A DNA stretch of 23,596 bases from an uncultured bacterium (GCA_949299435.1 CASGAK010000134.1:1-23596); one strand, 5' to 3'; counted from the stretch's first letter, positions 15,528 through 23,239 are shown. A program made the numbers and translations. The notes: generated from the sequence alone by a model not told the origin.

Positions 15528-16208
15528 ATGCCAGATAAAATAAAAAAGCATGCATTCACAATGGCAGAGGTATTGATTACACTGGGTATTATAGGAATAG
15601 TAGCAGCCATGACACTGCCTGCATTGATAAACGATTTGAAAAATAAAGATTTAGAAAGCAGGTTTAAAAAATCATATTCGGTTTTATATCAGGCAATTCA
15701 ACTTATTATTGAAAATGAATACGGAGGAGTAACAGAACTCAGTCAAAGTGATTTTGGTGCGTTTGGAGATTTACTTAGAAAATATATGGGGACTTCAAAA
15801 TCCGTGGGCAATATAAATTGGGGAAATGCAACAGCAGGAAAATTTATTCAAGACAATTATAAAACTTTATCTGGAGGGGTTCCTGATGGAAAGTTTAATG
15901 ATTATGCATTTTATACAAAAGATGGTACTATGACAGTTTTTCTTGATACGGGACATGTGACAACGCAGCCTGAAATTTTTATTGCAATAGATGTAAATAA
16001 TATTGATAATAAGCCGAACAAATTCGGGTATGATTTCTTTGCTTTTTATTTGGATAGCAAGGGAAGGTTATTACCGTTCGGGGGTGATGAAACTTATTAT
16101 CCGAAAGACAGTTATTGTATAATGAGATCTACAAGTTCAGCTAACGGCTATGGTTGTACAATTAAGGCATTAACAGAGCCTGATTATTTTAAAAATTTAC
16201 CATATTAG
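15528..16208 (+). CDS. Pilin-like protein 2
   Basis: A 226-residue protein with a short basic leader MPDKIKKHA and then FTMAEVLITLGIIGIVAAMT (10-29). Glu14 lies at +5, and the hydrophobic helix is that of type IV pilins and pseudopilins. The residue before the cut is Ala instead of the usual Gly. The mature part is mixed alpha/beta and ends with the shared block DVNNIDNKPNKFGYDFFAFY, followed by a tail with two Cys. The frame is open from 15504, but ATG 15528 has a full AAGGAGG 9 nt upstream, so it is the start. The promoter lies at 15465-15493. It is a surface or secretion-system protein whose exact role is unknown. Confidence 0.88.
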   Translation: MPDKIKKHAFTMAEVLITLGIIGIVAAMTLPALINDLKNKDLESRFKKSYSVLYQAIQLIIENEYGGVTELSQSDFGAFGDLLRKYMGTSKSVGNINWGNATAGKFIQDNYKTLSGGVPDGKFNDYAFYTKDGTMTVFLDTGHVTTQPEIFIAIDVNNIDNKPNKFGYDFFAFYLDSKGRLLPFGGDETYYPKDSYCIMRSTSSANGYGCTIKALTEPDYFKNLPY

Positions 16209-16214
16209 AATAAA

Positions 16215-16335
16215 GCAGTTCTTATTTATTCTCCTTCGTTACTCCAAAATTTTCCTGCTGTTAATTATCGTGAAACTTTGGAGTGCCATATTAGCGGGGC
16301 AAATTACGGTACAGATTTCTGAGAGTAAGACTTGC
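16215..16335. ncRNA. Candidate structured RNA or 3' UTR element
   Basis: Between two convergent genes, GCAGTTCTTA (16215-16224) can pair with TAAGACTTGC (16326-16335), with one mismatch and one G-U. TTCTC (16229-16233) pairs with the adjoining GAGAG (16321-16325). A perfect 8-bp inner stem ACTCCAAA/TTTGGAGT lies at 16241-16248 / 16277-16284. On the plus strand five T follow at 16346-16350. This could be a small RNA or the 3' UTR of pilin-like gene 2. No known RNA family was recognised, and the strand is not certain. Confidence 0.35.
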
Positions 16336-16362
16336 AGGTGGGGGCTTTTTAATTGAGTAGAA

Positions 16363-16917
16363 TTAAAGCATTTGTATAGCAGTTTCAGCACAAAGTCCGA
16401 TGATATTTTCAAGGCTGCCCTCGTAGCTTTTTATATATCCTTCAGGCATTTCCTGAATCCCGTATGAACCTGCTTTATCATAAGGATTATAATTTTTTAT
16501 ATAAAAATCTATTTGCTCATCTGATAAGTTCTCAAATTCTACAATGCTCGTGACGGAAGTTACTTTTTCTGTATTTTTTTCTGTGTTGATTACAGAAATA
16601 GCTGTGACAACTCTATGTTTTTTCCCTGAGAGTTGTTTGAGCATTTTAAAGGCATCGTTGTAGTCTTTGGGTTTCCCGAGTATTTTATTATCAAGCACTA
16701 CAACCGTATCAGCACCGATTATACTTGCCGGCTCTTTTAAAATCGGTAAGACTGCCTTTGCCTTATTATAAGCTAAACTTTCTACAAAAGAATAAGAAAA
16801 ATCCGTCACTGAATGATCTTCTTGATACGGTGACGGCAGTACATCAAATTTAATACTATGTTGTTTTAATATATCCGCTCTTCTTGGTGAAGAAGATGCC
16901 AGGATTATTTTCCCCAT
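16363..16917 (-). CDS. maf: Maf-family nucleoside triphosphate pyrophosphatase
   Basis: Maf proteins hydrolyse dTTP, UTP or modified nucleotides to monophosphates, cleaning the nucleotide pool; overexpression of the founding member blocks septation in Bacillus. The 184 residues are full length and show ILASSSPRR (5-13), GADTVVVLD with catalytic-type Asp70 (69-76), the GKP loop near 81-83, and DKAGSYGIQE at 147-156, with Gln155 as in the dTTP/UTP subgroup. The ribosome-binding site AGAGGT, 8 nt before the ATG, lies inside a perfect 14-bp hairpin that should mask it in the mRNA. It lies 52 nt downstream of the 80-aa gene and is probably cotranscribed. Confidence 0.95.
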   Translation of the reverse strand: MGKIILASSSPRRADILKQHSIKFDVLPSPYQEDHSVTDFSYSFVESLAYNKAKAVLPILKEPASIIGADTVVVLDNKILGKPKDYNDAFKMLKQLSGKKHRVVTAISVINTEKNTEKVTSVTSIVEFENLSDEQIDFYIKNYNPYDKAGSYGIQEMPEGYIKSYEGSLENIIGLCAETAIQML

Positions 16918-16921
16918 CGTT

Positions 16922-16963
16922 TATACCTCTTTTTTACTTATTTTATCAGAAAAAAGAGGTATA
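16922..16963 (-). promoter_or_regulatory. Hairpin that masks the maf ribosome-binding site
   Basis: A perfect 14-bp inverted repeat, TATACCTCTTTTTT / AAAAAAGAGGTATA, with a 14-nt loop. In the minus-strand mRNA the second arm contains AGAGGT, the maf Shine-Dalgarno. There is no T tail after it, so it does not look like an ordinary terminator. Confidence 0.6.
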
Positions 16964-16969
16964 TCAATT

Positions 16970-17212
16970 CTAATATTGCGATGCCGGGGATTTCTGATAT
17001 TTAGCAGTACGTGCGTTTATTGCATAGCAGGCAATGTTTAATTTCTGTTTAAGCAACATCATATTTCGCGACATACTTGCATAATCATTCATCGCACTCA
17101 TCATTTTATGAGGATCAACCATTGATTCCATATTGTCATGGTTGTCAACTTTTTCATCTGCGTATTTTTTGACCAGTAGCTGATCAATATAGTCTTCTGC
17201 ACCTATTGCCAT
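16970..17212 (-). CDS. Small methionine-rich protein of unknown function (80 aa)
   Basis: Not recognised. It is a predicted mostly helical soluble protein with ten Met among 80 residues, clustered in DNMESMVDPHKMMSAMNDYASMSRNMMLLKQK. There is one Cys and no signal peptide. AGGGAGG lies about 8 nt before the ATG, so it is very likely translated strongly. It is the first gene of a unit with maf, 52 nt apart and separated by the maf-masking hairpin. The function is unknown. Confidence 0.75.
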   Translation of the reverse strand: MAIGAEDYIDQLLVKKYADEKVDNHDNMESMVDPHKMMSAMNDYASMSRNMMLLKQKLNIACYAINARTAKYQKSPASQY

Positions 17213-17257
17213 AAGTGTCCTCCCTATAAAGTTTTCCTATTAATGTTATGTGTGAGA

Positions 17258-17287
17258 TTTCCTGTAGGATATTTTCCTGTAATATCC
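17258..17287. repeat. Short direct and inverted repeats upstream of the 80-aa gene
   Basis: TTTCCTGTA occurs at 17258-17266 and 17273-17281, 15 bp apart, and GGATATT/AATATCC forms an overlapping inverted repeat. This may be a regulator site, but no promoter could be placed with confidence. Confidence 0.3.
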
Positions 17288-17397
17288 CATTAAATTCCTT
17301 ATATATATATACTAAGTATTTCATTCCCTGAAAATTGCCTTTATTTTTTAATTTATTAAGAAATGTAAATCTGAGTTTATTTTTACAAATTAAAAGC

Positions 17398-17403
17398 TAT
17401 AAT
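17398..17403 (+). promoter_or_regulatory. -10 box of the U32-type gene (leaderless arrangement)
   Basis: Perfect TATAAT ending 7 nt before ATG 17411. The -35 region is weak (GTTTAT/TTTATT around 17375-17381) and there is no Shine-Dalgarno. Confidence 0.5.
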
Positions 17404-17410
17404 AAGTTTT

Positions 17411-19066
17411 ATGAAAGAGATTGTGGTAGTATCGCCTGTAAAAAAACCGGAAGATATCGAGTTGTTTTCGAAAAGCACCCGTTGTCGGGATTATTACGTG
17501 TATTATAAAAAATTCCTTAATAATAATTTTGAGTATGTTAATGAATTTGTAGATACAGCTAAGAAAAACGATTGCAGAATTTATATAAATTTTAAACATG
17601 ATATTACAGAAGAAAATCTTCCTGAAATTAAAAAAATGCTTAAATTCCTTAAAACAGCGGGGATTGACGGTATTTTTATAAATAGTTTTGCGATATTGGA
17701 AGCTATAAAAGTTTTTAAATTACCTTTCAAAGTGATTGTGGATTCATATTTTGATATCCATAATCTTTCAGGTATTGATTTTATAAGTAATTTTCATAAG
17801 GTAGACGAAATTATCATCACAGAGGAAATTTATCTTAAAAATATAGCCAAAATAAAGAAATATACAAAACTTCCACTTGCGATAGATACGGATAATCTGC
17901 CTTGGTGTGCAGAGGATATAAAAAAGTCAGGAGCTGTAGATAAAGTTGTAATTAAAGGGAAATTCGCGACATCAGAAGAAATATTGGAAGGTATAGAACT
18001 GGTAGAAAATATACTTGCCAAACCGAAAATTTTCAAAAATCACAAACTACCGTTTAAACATGTTCGAAAAAGTATTTATCAAACAAATCATTTTTCAGGT
18101 GAAATGGTGAGTGCTGAGGGGAAAGATTTTAAATTCAGCAGGAATATTCAAAATTTTGAATGGGAAATTAAACGCTCCAGAGTGTTAAAAGATATAGAAT
18201 TTGAAAAAAGTGATGATTTTAAAATTAATTTACGTCTATCAGAACTTGCACAGTTAAAGGAATTGGAAAAATATATTAAAAAAATCGGGCAAAATCCTAT
18301 TTATTCGATAGAGTACGGAGAAATCCTTGCAACTTGTGACCTTGCAACAAGCAGTTTTAATGAAGTTATAAATAAAGTAAAGAAGTTTTGCCAAAAATAC
18401 GGTATAAAATTTCAGCTTTCAACTCCTCGAATACTTATAGAGCGTGACTTTGACAGAGTATATGAATATGTAAAGCAATTATTAATGACATCACCTGCTC
18501 CGGATAGTCTTATAATAAATAATATCGGATATTTTTGGGCGGTGATTAACGATAGTGAAATCAACCATATTCCTATTGAAATTGGTCAGGGAATAAATCT
18601 TTTAAACAGTCTGTCGATTAAATGTTTAAATAACTTATCTCCAATTGAAACAGTTGATTTTACATCATTTACGGATATGGAAAGTGCAATTCGCACAATA
18701 AAGAAGATTAAAAACGTTATTCCAAATCGCAAATACACAATCGCAGGAAATGTGCGAGTTCCGACATTAGGTCTGTGCCCGCTCAATAACGATAGTGCAA
18801 TAATTTCCCGATTGTCCTGTAAAGCACCTTGTCACAGAGGAGGATTTGCCCTGAAAGATCCTTCTTTAAAGAAAATTTATCCTTTTACTTGTGACGGCTT
18901 TTGCAGAATGCACATGTTTGAAGATAAAATCTTGGAAGATTTTGAAAATATTGACCTGCTCCAAAAAGCCGGTGTAAATGAATTTATCTTTGATTTTAGT
19001 GCTCTGCATTCAAAATTTGTGCCGATTTTGTTGAATAATTTTTTTCAAAGCAGATTGAAAAATTAG
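17411..19066 (+). CDS. Peptidase U32-like protein with duplicated barrel
   Basis: The 551-residue protein belongs by motif to the U32 group (YhbU/YhbV, UbiU/UbiV, RlhA/TrhP). Better-known members are not proteases but iron-sulfur proteins acting in RNA or quinone hydroxylation. The C-terminal half (about 260-551) has the U32 cysteine pattern C456, C470, C474, C494 around LSCKAPCHRGGFAL, fit for a 4Fe-4S cluster. The N-terminal half (1-200) looks like a second TIM-barrel-like unit (AGIDGIFINS, VIVDSYFDIHN, ITEEIYLKNI) without these cysteines, as if two U32 barrels were fused. The substrate is unknown. ATG 17411 has no Shine-Dalgarno but a TATAAT 7 nt upstream. It is a single gene, divergent from the 80-aa gene. 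Confidence 0.8.
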   Translation: MKEIVVVSPVKKPEDIELFSKSTRCRDYYVYYKKFLNNNFEYVNEFVDTAKKNDCRIYINFKHDITEENLPEIKKMLKFLKTAGIDGIFINSFAILEAIKVFKLPFKVIVDSYFDIHNLSGIDFISNFHKVDEIIITEEIYLKNIAKIKKYTKLPLAIDTDNLPWCAEDIKKSGAVDKVVIKGKFATSEEILEGIELVENILAKPKIFKNHKLPFKHVRKSIYQTNHFSGEMVSAEGKDFKFSRNIQNFEWEIKRSRVLKDIEFEKSDDFKINLRLSELAQLKELEKYIKKIGQNPIYSIEYGEILATCDLATSSFNEVINKVKKFCQKYGIKFQLSTPRILIERDFDRVYEYVKQLLMTSPAPDSLIINNIGYFWAVINDSEINHIPIEIGQGINLLNSLSIKCLNNLSPIETVDFTSFTDMESAIRTIKKIKNVIPNRKYTIAGNVRVPTLGLCPLNNDSAIISRLSCKAPCHRGGFALKDPSLKKIYPFTCDGFCRMHMFEDKILEDFENIDLLQKAGVNEFIFDFSALHSKFVPILLNNFFQSRLKN

Positions 19067-19096
19067 TTAAAATTTAGTGTATTAGCTAAATCAATA

Positions 19097-19125
19097 TTGC
19101 GAGAGGCATAAAAGTTTGATATAAT
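19097..19125 (+). promoter_or_regulatory. Promoter of pilin-like gene 3
   Basis: TTGCGA (19097-19102), 17-bp spacer, TATAAT (19120-19125). The leader of about 39 nt ends with AAAGGAG at 19158-19164. Confidence 0.7.
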
Positions 19126-19170
19126 GAATTAGTAAATAATAAAATTAAGAAAAGGCGAAAGGAGCTGGAA

Positions 19171-20103
19171 ATGCAGACTATGATTGAATTCACGGGGGGG
19201 GGGGCACCGCGAAAATACCCGCTTAGTGGTATAAATTTAAACTTATTAGAAATAAATCCCCAAAGGGCAAATGGAAATATTACATTAAGTAATCAAACGT
19301 TTTTAGAGCAAAAAGCATTTACATTCAAAGAAATATTAATCCCATTATTAAAAGGTATAGAGCGTCCTTTTTATGCCCTGACTCCAAAAAAGGACGGGAT
19401 TTTTCGCCTTGCATGGAATGAGAAAAAATGTGCATTCACTCTCGCTGAAGTTCTAATAACCTTAGGCATAATCGGGATAGTTGCAGCGATGACGTTACCA
19501 GGAGTAATTACAGATTACCGAAAAAAGTCTACGGCTAAACAACTCCAACAGGCATATAATTTTTTGCAGCAAACCGTACAATTCGCTCAAAATGACTATG
19601 GGGATATGAAAAATTGGGAATGCTTTTTGCCAAATGCCTGTACAGATGAAGAATTTGCAAAGAAATATATAATCCCCTATTTTAAAGACCCTAATATAAA
19701 AACATCAAGATCCCTTACTAGTGCAGGATATAAAGATTTCCCCAAAGGCTTGAACGGTGAAACTACTATGACAGATTGGTCATATTGTATAAAAACTCCG
19801 CAAGGGTATTATTATCTTTTGACTCATTATACATTGGGGGACGGGACAAGGACAACTTTTGGTGTCGGAATTGATATAAACGGAGAAGCTCCACCTAATG
19901 TTATGGGTAGAGATATTTTTAGAGTTACTTATGGATATAATATTTCAGCTAAAAATCATTACCGACTGCAGATGTATAACTATAATAACAAAGACCGCGA
20001 TGAACTTTTACGGACTAATTGTAATAAAAATTACTTAGGAGAATATTGCGGAGCGGTAATAGAAATGGACGGGTGGGAAATAAAAGACGACTACCCTTGG
20101 TAA
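19171..20103 (+). CDS. Pilin-like protein 3 with 5' poly-G tract (candidate phase-variable)
   Basis: The 310-residue product carries KKCA-FTLAEVLITLGIIGIVAAMT with F89 as +1 and E93 at +5. The leader is thus 88 residues instead of the usual 5-30. The mature part contains the family block DINGEAPPNVMGRDIF and several Cys. AAAGGAG lies 6 nt before ATG 19171, and no in-frame ATG, GTG or TTG lies between residue 4 and the prepilin motif, so translation must pass the 11-G run at 19194-19204. Gain or loss of one G brings a stop within 13 codons of the tract. The leader also holds KAFTFKEILI (48-57), a weak second prepilin motif. An inverted repeat GTCCTTTTT/AAAAAGGAC lies at 19364-19395. Confidence 0.82.
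   Translation: MQTMIEFTGGGAPRKYPLSGINLNLLEINPQRANGNITLSNQTFLEQKAFTFKEILIPLLKGIERPFYALTPKKDGIFRLAWNEKKCAFTLAEVLITLGIIGIVAAMTLPGVITDYRKKSTAKQLQQAYNFLQQTVQFAQNDYGDMKNWECFLPNACTDEEFAKKYIIPYFKDPNIKTSRSLTSAGYKDFPKGLNGETTMTDWSYCIKTPQGYYYLLTHYTLGDGTRTTFGVGIDINGEAPPNVMGRDIFRVTYGYNISAKNHYRLQMYNYNNKDRDELLRTNCNKNYLGEYCGAVIEMDGWEIKDDYPW
19194..19204 (+). repeat. Homopolymer of 11 G inside pilin-like gene 3
   Basis: The only long G run in an AT-rich window, beginning 24 nt into the reading frame. Eleven G keep the frame open; ten or twelve do not. Confidence 0.9.
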
Positions 20104-20148
20104 AGTTATAGAAAGTTATTTAAAAATTAAGATTTTAAAGCATGAAAT

Positions 20149-20182
20149 TAATCCGCCCGCTATTTTCAGTGAGGGCGGATTA
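20149..20182. terminator. Hairpin between convergent pilin-like gene 3 and TPR/NHL gene
   Basis: A 10-bp perfect stem, TAATCCGCCC / GGGCGGATTA, with a 14-nt loop. The stem is GC-rich against an AT-rich background, but neither side has a strong T run. It probably terminates both genes. A second, imperfect hairpin CGACAA...TTGTCG lies at 20197-20229. Confidence 0.6.
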
Positions 20183-20297
20183 GCAATATTAGTATCCGAC
20201 AAGTATAAAAAAATATTTATAAGTTGTCGTTCAAAGTGTTTTGTTGTTGCAAATCAGAAAAGTAATTGAATTCTTTACCCATAAAGTAATCAAAATT

Positions 20298-21140
20298 TTA
20301 TAAAACGTATTTGATTACGGCATTGCTTCCTTGAGAAGATATATATAAAATATTTCCGCTTACATGGACTCCGTAAGGTTTTTGGACATTCCCGATAAGT
20401 ACAGAGACCTCTCCTGTCGGAGCAACTTTTAATACGTTATTGTTATTGTAATTCGCTATATAAATATTGCCTTTGTCGTCATTTGCAAGTCCTATAGGAC
20501 CGTTTACTCTAACATCTTTTAAAAATACAATTTTTTGTCCGTCAGGTGTAATTTTATAGATTGTATTGTCAGAAAAACCTGCTACATATAAGTTGCCCGC
20601 ACTATCAGTAGTGAGCCCTGTAGGACTTGATAGATTATTAAATACATTATTAGATTGCGGAACTTTAATTTGTTCAGCCTGTTTCGCTTTTTCTTCAGCT
20701 TTAATTGTCTGCATATCCGTACTTAATTGATTAGCGAGTTGCTGAGCCTTTTGAGCAACATTAGCACTATGAGGAATTATTGAAAGATATGATTTTGCTT
20801 TATCATATTCTCCCAATTGCATACTTAAATAAGCCGCTTTATAAACAGCCTCATAATCATCAGGTTTTCTTACAATTATTTGCTTGAATACCATAAGTGC
20901 TTCTCTGTATTGTTTCAATTGCTCCAAAACTGTACCTAAATTGTAATAAGCGTCAATATAATTCGGATCAGTTTCTGTAGCTTTTCTGAATGCATCTATA
21001 GAACGCTCATATTCGCCCAATTTATACAATTCAATTCCTTCGTTGTATAGTAATTTTGCCGCGTTGCCCACTTCCGCCGCAAATGTCGGTGCGGTAAGCA
21101 AAATTGATATTAATAATATAACTAAACTCTTCTTCTTCAT
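20298..21140 (-). CDS. Secreted TPR and NHL-repeat protein
   Basis: A 280-residue exported protein. The signal peptide MKKKSLVILLISILLTAPTF ends near AAE (21-23). Three TPR units follow (about 26-59, 60-93, 94-127; LYNEGIELYKLGEYERSIDAF is typical), then a charged Gln/Lys linker (130-162), then three NHL-type beta-propeller blades at 170-280 (SPTGLTTDSAGNLYVAGFSD, GPIGLANDDKGNIYIANYNN, KPYGVHVSGNILYISSQGSN). Three blades are fewer than a closed propeller needs, so it may oligomerise. It probably scaffolds protein or ligand contacts outside the cytoplasmic membrane; no catalytic residue is visible. There is no Shine-Dalgarno before the ATG, and a strong hairpin lies 14 nt upstream. Confidence 0.85.
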   Translation of the reverse strand: MKKKSLVILLISILLTAPTFAAEVGNAAKLLYNEGIELYKLGEYERSIDAFRKATETDPNYIDAYYNLGTVLEQLKQYREALMVFKQIIVRKPDDYEAVYKAAYLSMQLGEYDKAKSYLSIIPHSANVAQKAQQLANQLSTDMQTIKAEEKAKQAEQIKVPQSNNVFNNLSSPTGLTTDSAGNLYVAGFSDNTIYKITPDGQKIVFLKDVRVNGPIGLANDDKGNIYIANYNNNNVLKVAPTGEVSVLIGNVQKPYGVHVSGNILYISSQGSNAVIKYVL

Positions 21141-21154
21141 ATTTTTTTTAATTT

Positions 21155-21176
21155 AAGTGCCGCTTTTGCGGCACTT
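21155..21176 (-). terminator. Hairpin between malQ and the TPR/NHL gene
   Basis: A 9-bp perfect stem, AAGTGCCGC / GCGGCACTT, with a 4-nt loop, located 20 nt past the malQ stop and 14 nt before the next ATG. It lacks a T tail on the minus strand (A-rich there), so it may be a weak terminator or a processing or translation-control stem. Confidence 0.5.
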
Positions 21177-21196
21177 ATTAATAATATATTACTAAA

Positions 21197-23053
21197 TTAT
21201 TCTAAATTTGACAACTCCTCAATTAATTGTTGATTTTGTTGTTCAAATTCTTTACCTCTTGCGATAATTGCAAGTTTTAGTATATTTGCAAGGTTAATCG
21301 GTTTTAGGTCTTTGAAATTGTCAGGTAATCTCAAACTCCAGTTTTCATCGCCTGATGTACCCGGACGGTTATATACATCGTAAATTTTAAAGAAATCAGT
21401 AAAGAAAATTTGTACATTTTCTGCTTTTGAGGCAAAAATTTCAACAAGTTTTGTCTGTGTTAAAAATTCAGCATCTTTTGTCATATTGGTAATAATTTCA
21501 TCTTTGTTACCGCATTCACCGAACAGGTCATCGACTAAATTTTTAACATGTAAGTAGCCTTCATGTGTATTAATCATTGAATTTGCCCACATTGCAATCG
21601 GCTCGTTATCGTGAGTTCCGACCATTGCCCAGCAGCGTTCATCTATATTACAGCAACGATAAGGGTGAGCAGGCTTTTCAGGTACTACAAATTGTGTCAA
21701 TCGCATTCCTTGAAGTCCGTATTCTTTCATTACAGCCGCTACAGGGTTGGTTAAAGTTCCCAAATCTTCACAAACTATAGCATCTTTGTCTAAGCCTTCT
21801 TCTTCAGCGGCAGCGATTACAATTTTTTCAATCAGTCTTCCATATTGATGGATTTGTTCTTTTGATAGTGTTTTTACTCTTTTTTCTTTATCGGCTTCCA
21901 AATCCATATCCAAATCTTCCATTTTTGCTATAGCATACTTTGAAAGCTCTGCATGCTCAGGAGATGAGTATAATCTGCCTGCACCTTGATCTATTCTCGG
22001 TTTTTTACCGGCTTTGTATACCCAAGGATCAATAAGTCCTACAATATGGTCAATGCGGACTCCGCCCGGGTTTTCACGAAACATCTTTTTATAAAGATTT
22101 TTTAGTAAAATTCCCCCTTCATCTAAAGATCCGTCATCGTTATACATTCTGTCAGGATTCATTACAGGAAATCCCCAGGCTTGACCGTCTTTTGAAAAAT
22201 AATCAGGAGGACAGCCAAGCATCCAGCCTTCTAAAAATAGTGATTGATATGCCCAAGTGTCCCTGTCTGAAAATGCAACTTGCCTGTCTGCTATCATTTT
22301 AATATTTTTTTGTTTAGCATATTCCCTTGTTTTTTCGTTTTGTTTGTTCAGAACAAATTGTATAAATTTATATTGATTAATTTCGTTTTCATATTTTTGG
22401 GAAATTTCATTTATTCTTTTTGAAAACTCTATTTTTTCTTCGTTTGATTTTGGATTGAATAGATTTTTATCGACATCAGAATTCCACAAAGGCCAGTAGT
22501 CATTGCCGTGCTCTATTGATAAAGCTTCATAAAGACTGTCTTTGTCAAGCCAGTAGTCATTTTCGAATTTATAGCTTTCAAATTCTTTTTTTAACTGCTC
22601 GCTGCCTTTTATTTTGAAGTTTTCCCAAGCCTCAGCAAGAGCTTCGTTTTGACGTTTATAAATATATGAATATGCAGTCTTGTTCTGATCTTTATTCGGA
22701 TTGTCATTTACGATTTCATTGTAAGTTTCAATAGATAATATATTATTCCATTCATTAGTTGTAAGTTGTTTTAAATCAATGAATAGAGGATTACCTGAGA
22801 AAATAGTGCCTGTATATGGTGAAGAATCACAGCCTTTTGTCTTACCTGCAGGTCCTAATTGAATAGCGTTAAAAATGCCTGAGGCATAGTCTATAACTTC
22901 TTTTCCACCATTTGAGTTTATTGAGCCGAATCCTGTGTTTTCTCCACTTAGTGATGGAAAACTTCCACTGTGTATGATAAGTGCAAAATTCTTTTTATCC
23001 AAGGCTTTTAATGCTTTTTGAATTACTTCGGTATAGTTTACTGTACAAACCAT
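21197..23053 (-). CDS. malQ: 4-alpha-glucanotransferase (GH77, amylomaltase)
   Basis: MalQ transfers alpha-1,4-glucan segments between maltodextrins and releases glucose, serving glycogen or maltose use in the cytoplasm. The 618-residue enzyme shows the GH77 landmarks: QLGPAGKT (65-72), SPYTGTIFSGNPLFIDL (78-94), nucleophile Asp335 in GGVRIDHIVG, acid/base Glu429 in VCEDLGT, and transition-state Asp482 in GTHDNEP. It is longer than the usual 500-residue form; the extra length lies partly in a charged insert at about 110-245. GGGAG precedes the ATG, and a promoter is visible. The small TPR/NHL gene follows by 56 nt. Confidence 0.93.
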   Translation of the reverse strand: MVCTVNYTEVIQKALKALDKKNFALIIHSGSFPSLSGENTGFGSINSNGGKEVIDYASGIFNAIQLGPAGKTKGCDSSPYTGTIFSGNPLFIDLKQLTTNEWNNILSIETYNEIVNDNPNKDQNKTAYSYIYKRQNEALAEAWENFKIKGSEQLKKEFESYKFENDYWLDKDSLYEALSIEHGNDYWPLWNSDVDKNLFNPKSNEEKIEFSKRINEISQKYENEINQYKFIQFVLNKQNEKTREYAKQKNIKMIADRQVAFSDRDTWAYQSLFLEGWMLGCPPDYFSKDGQAWGFPVMNPDRMYNDDGSLDEGGILLKNLYKKMFRENPGGVRIDHIVGLIDPWVYKAGKKPRIDQGAGRLYSSPEHAELSKYAIAKMEDLDMDLEADKEKRVKTLSKEQIHQYGRLIEKIVIAAAEEEGLDKDAIVCEDLGTLTNPVAAVMKEYGLQGMRLTQFVVPEKPAHPYRCCNIDERCWAMVGTHDNEPIAMWANSMINTHEGYLHVKNLVDDLFGECGNKDEIITNMTKDAEFLTQTKLVEIFASKAENVQIFFTDFFKIYDVYNRPGTSGDENWSLRLPDNFKDLKPINLANILKLAIIARGKEFEQQNQQLIEELSNLE

Positions 23054-23077
23054 TTAATTAACTCTCCCTTTTCCCTA

Positions 23078-23106
23078 ATAACACAATCTGATGTTAACAT
23101 AAGCAA
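23078..23106 (-). promoter_or_regulatory. Promoter of malQ
   Basis: TTGCTT (23106-23101), 17-bp spacer, TGTTAT (23083-23078), about 25 nt before the ATG, with GGGAGAG between. Confidence 0.5.
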
Positions 23107-23239
23107 GTTTTTTTTACAAGTTGAAATTGGTACTTGATTATGGCAAAAAATACCGAAAATGCTGTATTATTAGTCAAATGATATATAAAGTTTGCATTAA
23201 AAATATGTAACAATTAACATATTACAACATTTAGAGGAC
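23107..23239. other. Gene-free spacer between malQ and pilin-like gene 4 promoters
   Basis: AT-rich, no ORF with a ribosome-binding site and no clear hairpin. I see nothing further in it. Confidence 0.5.

Noticed and set aside
19173..19210. Poly-G run as a pure sequencing artefact
   Set aside because: The run lies inside an otherwise continuous reading frame that links a good ribosome-binding site to a pilin domain, and the frame closes properly only at this length. The exact count still needs read-level support.
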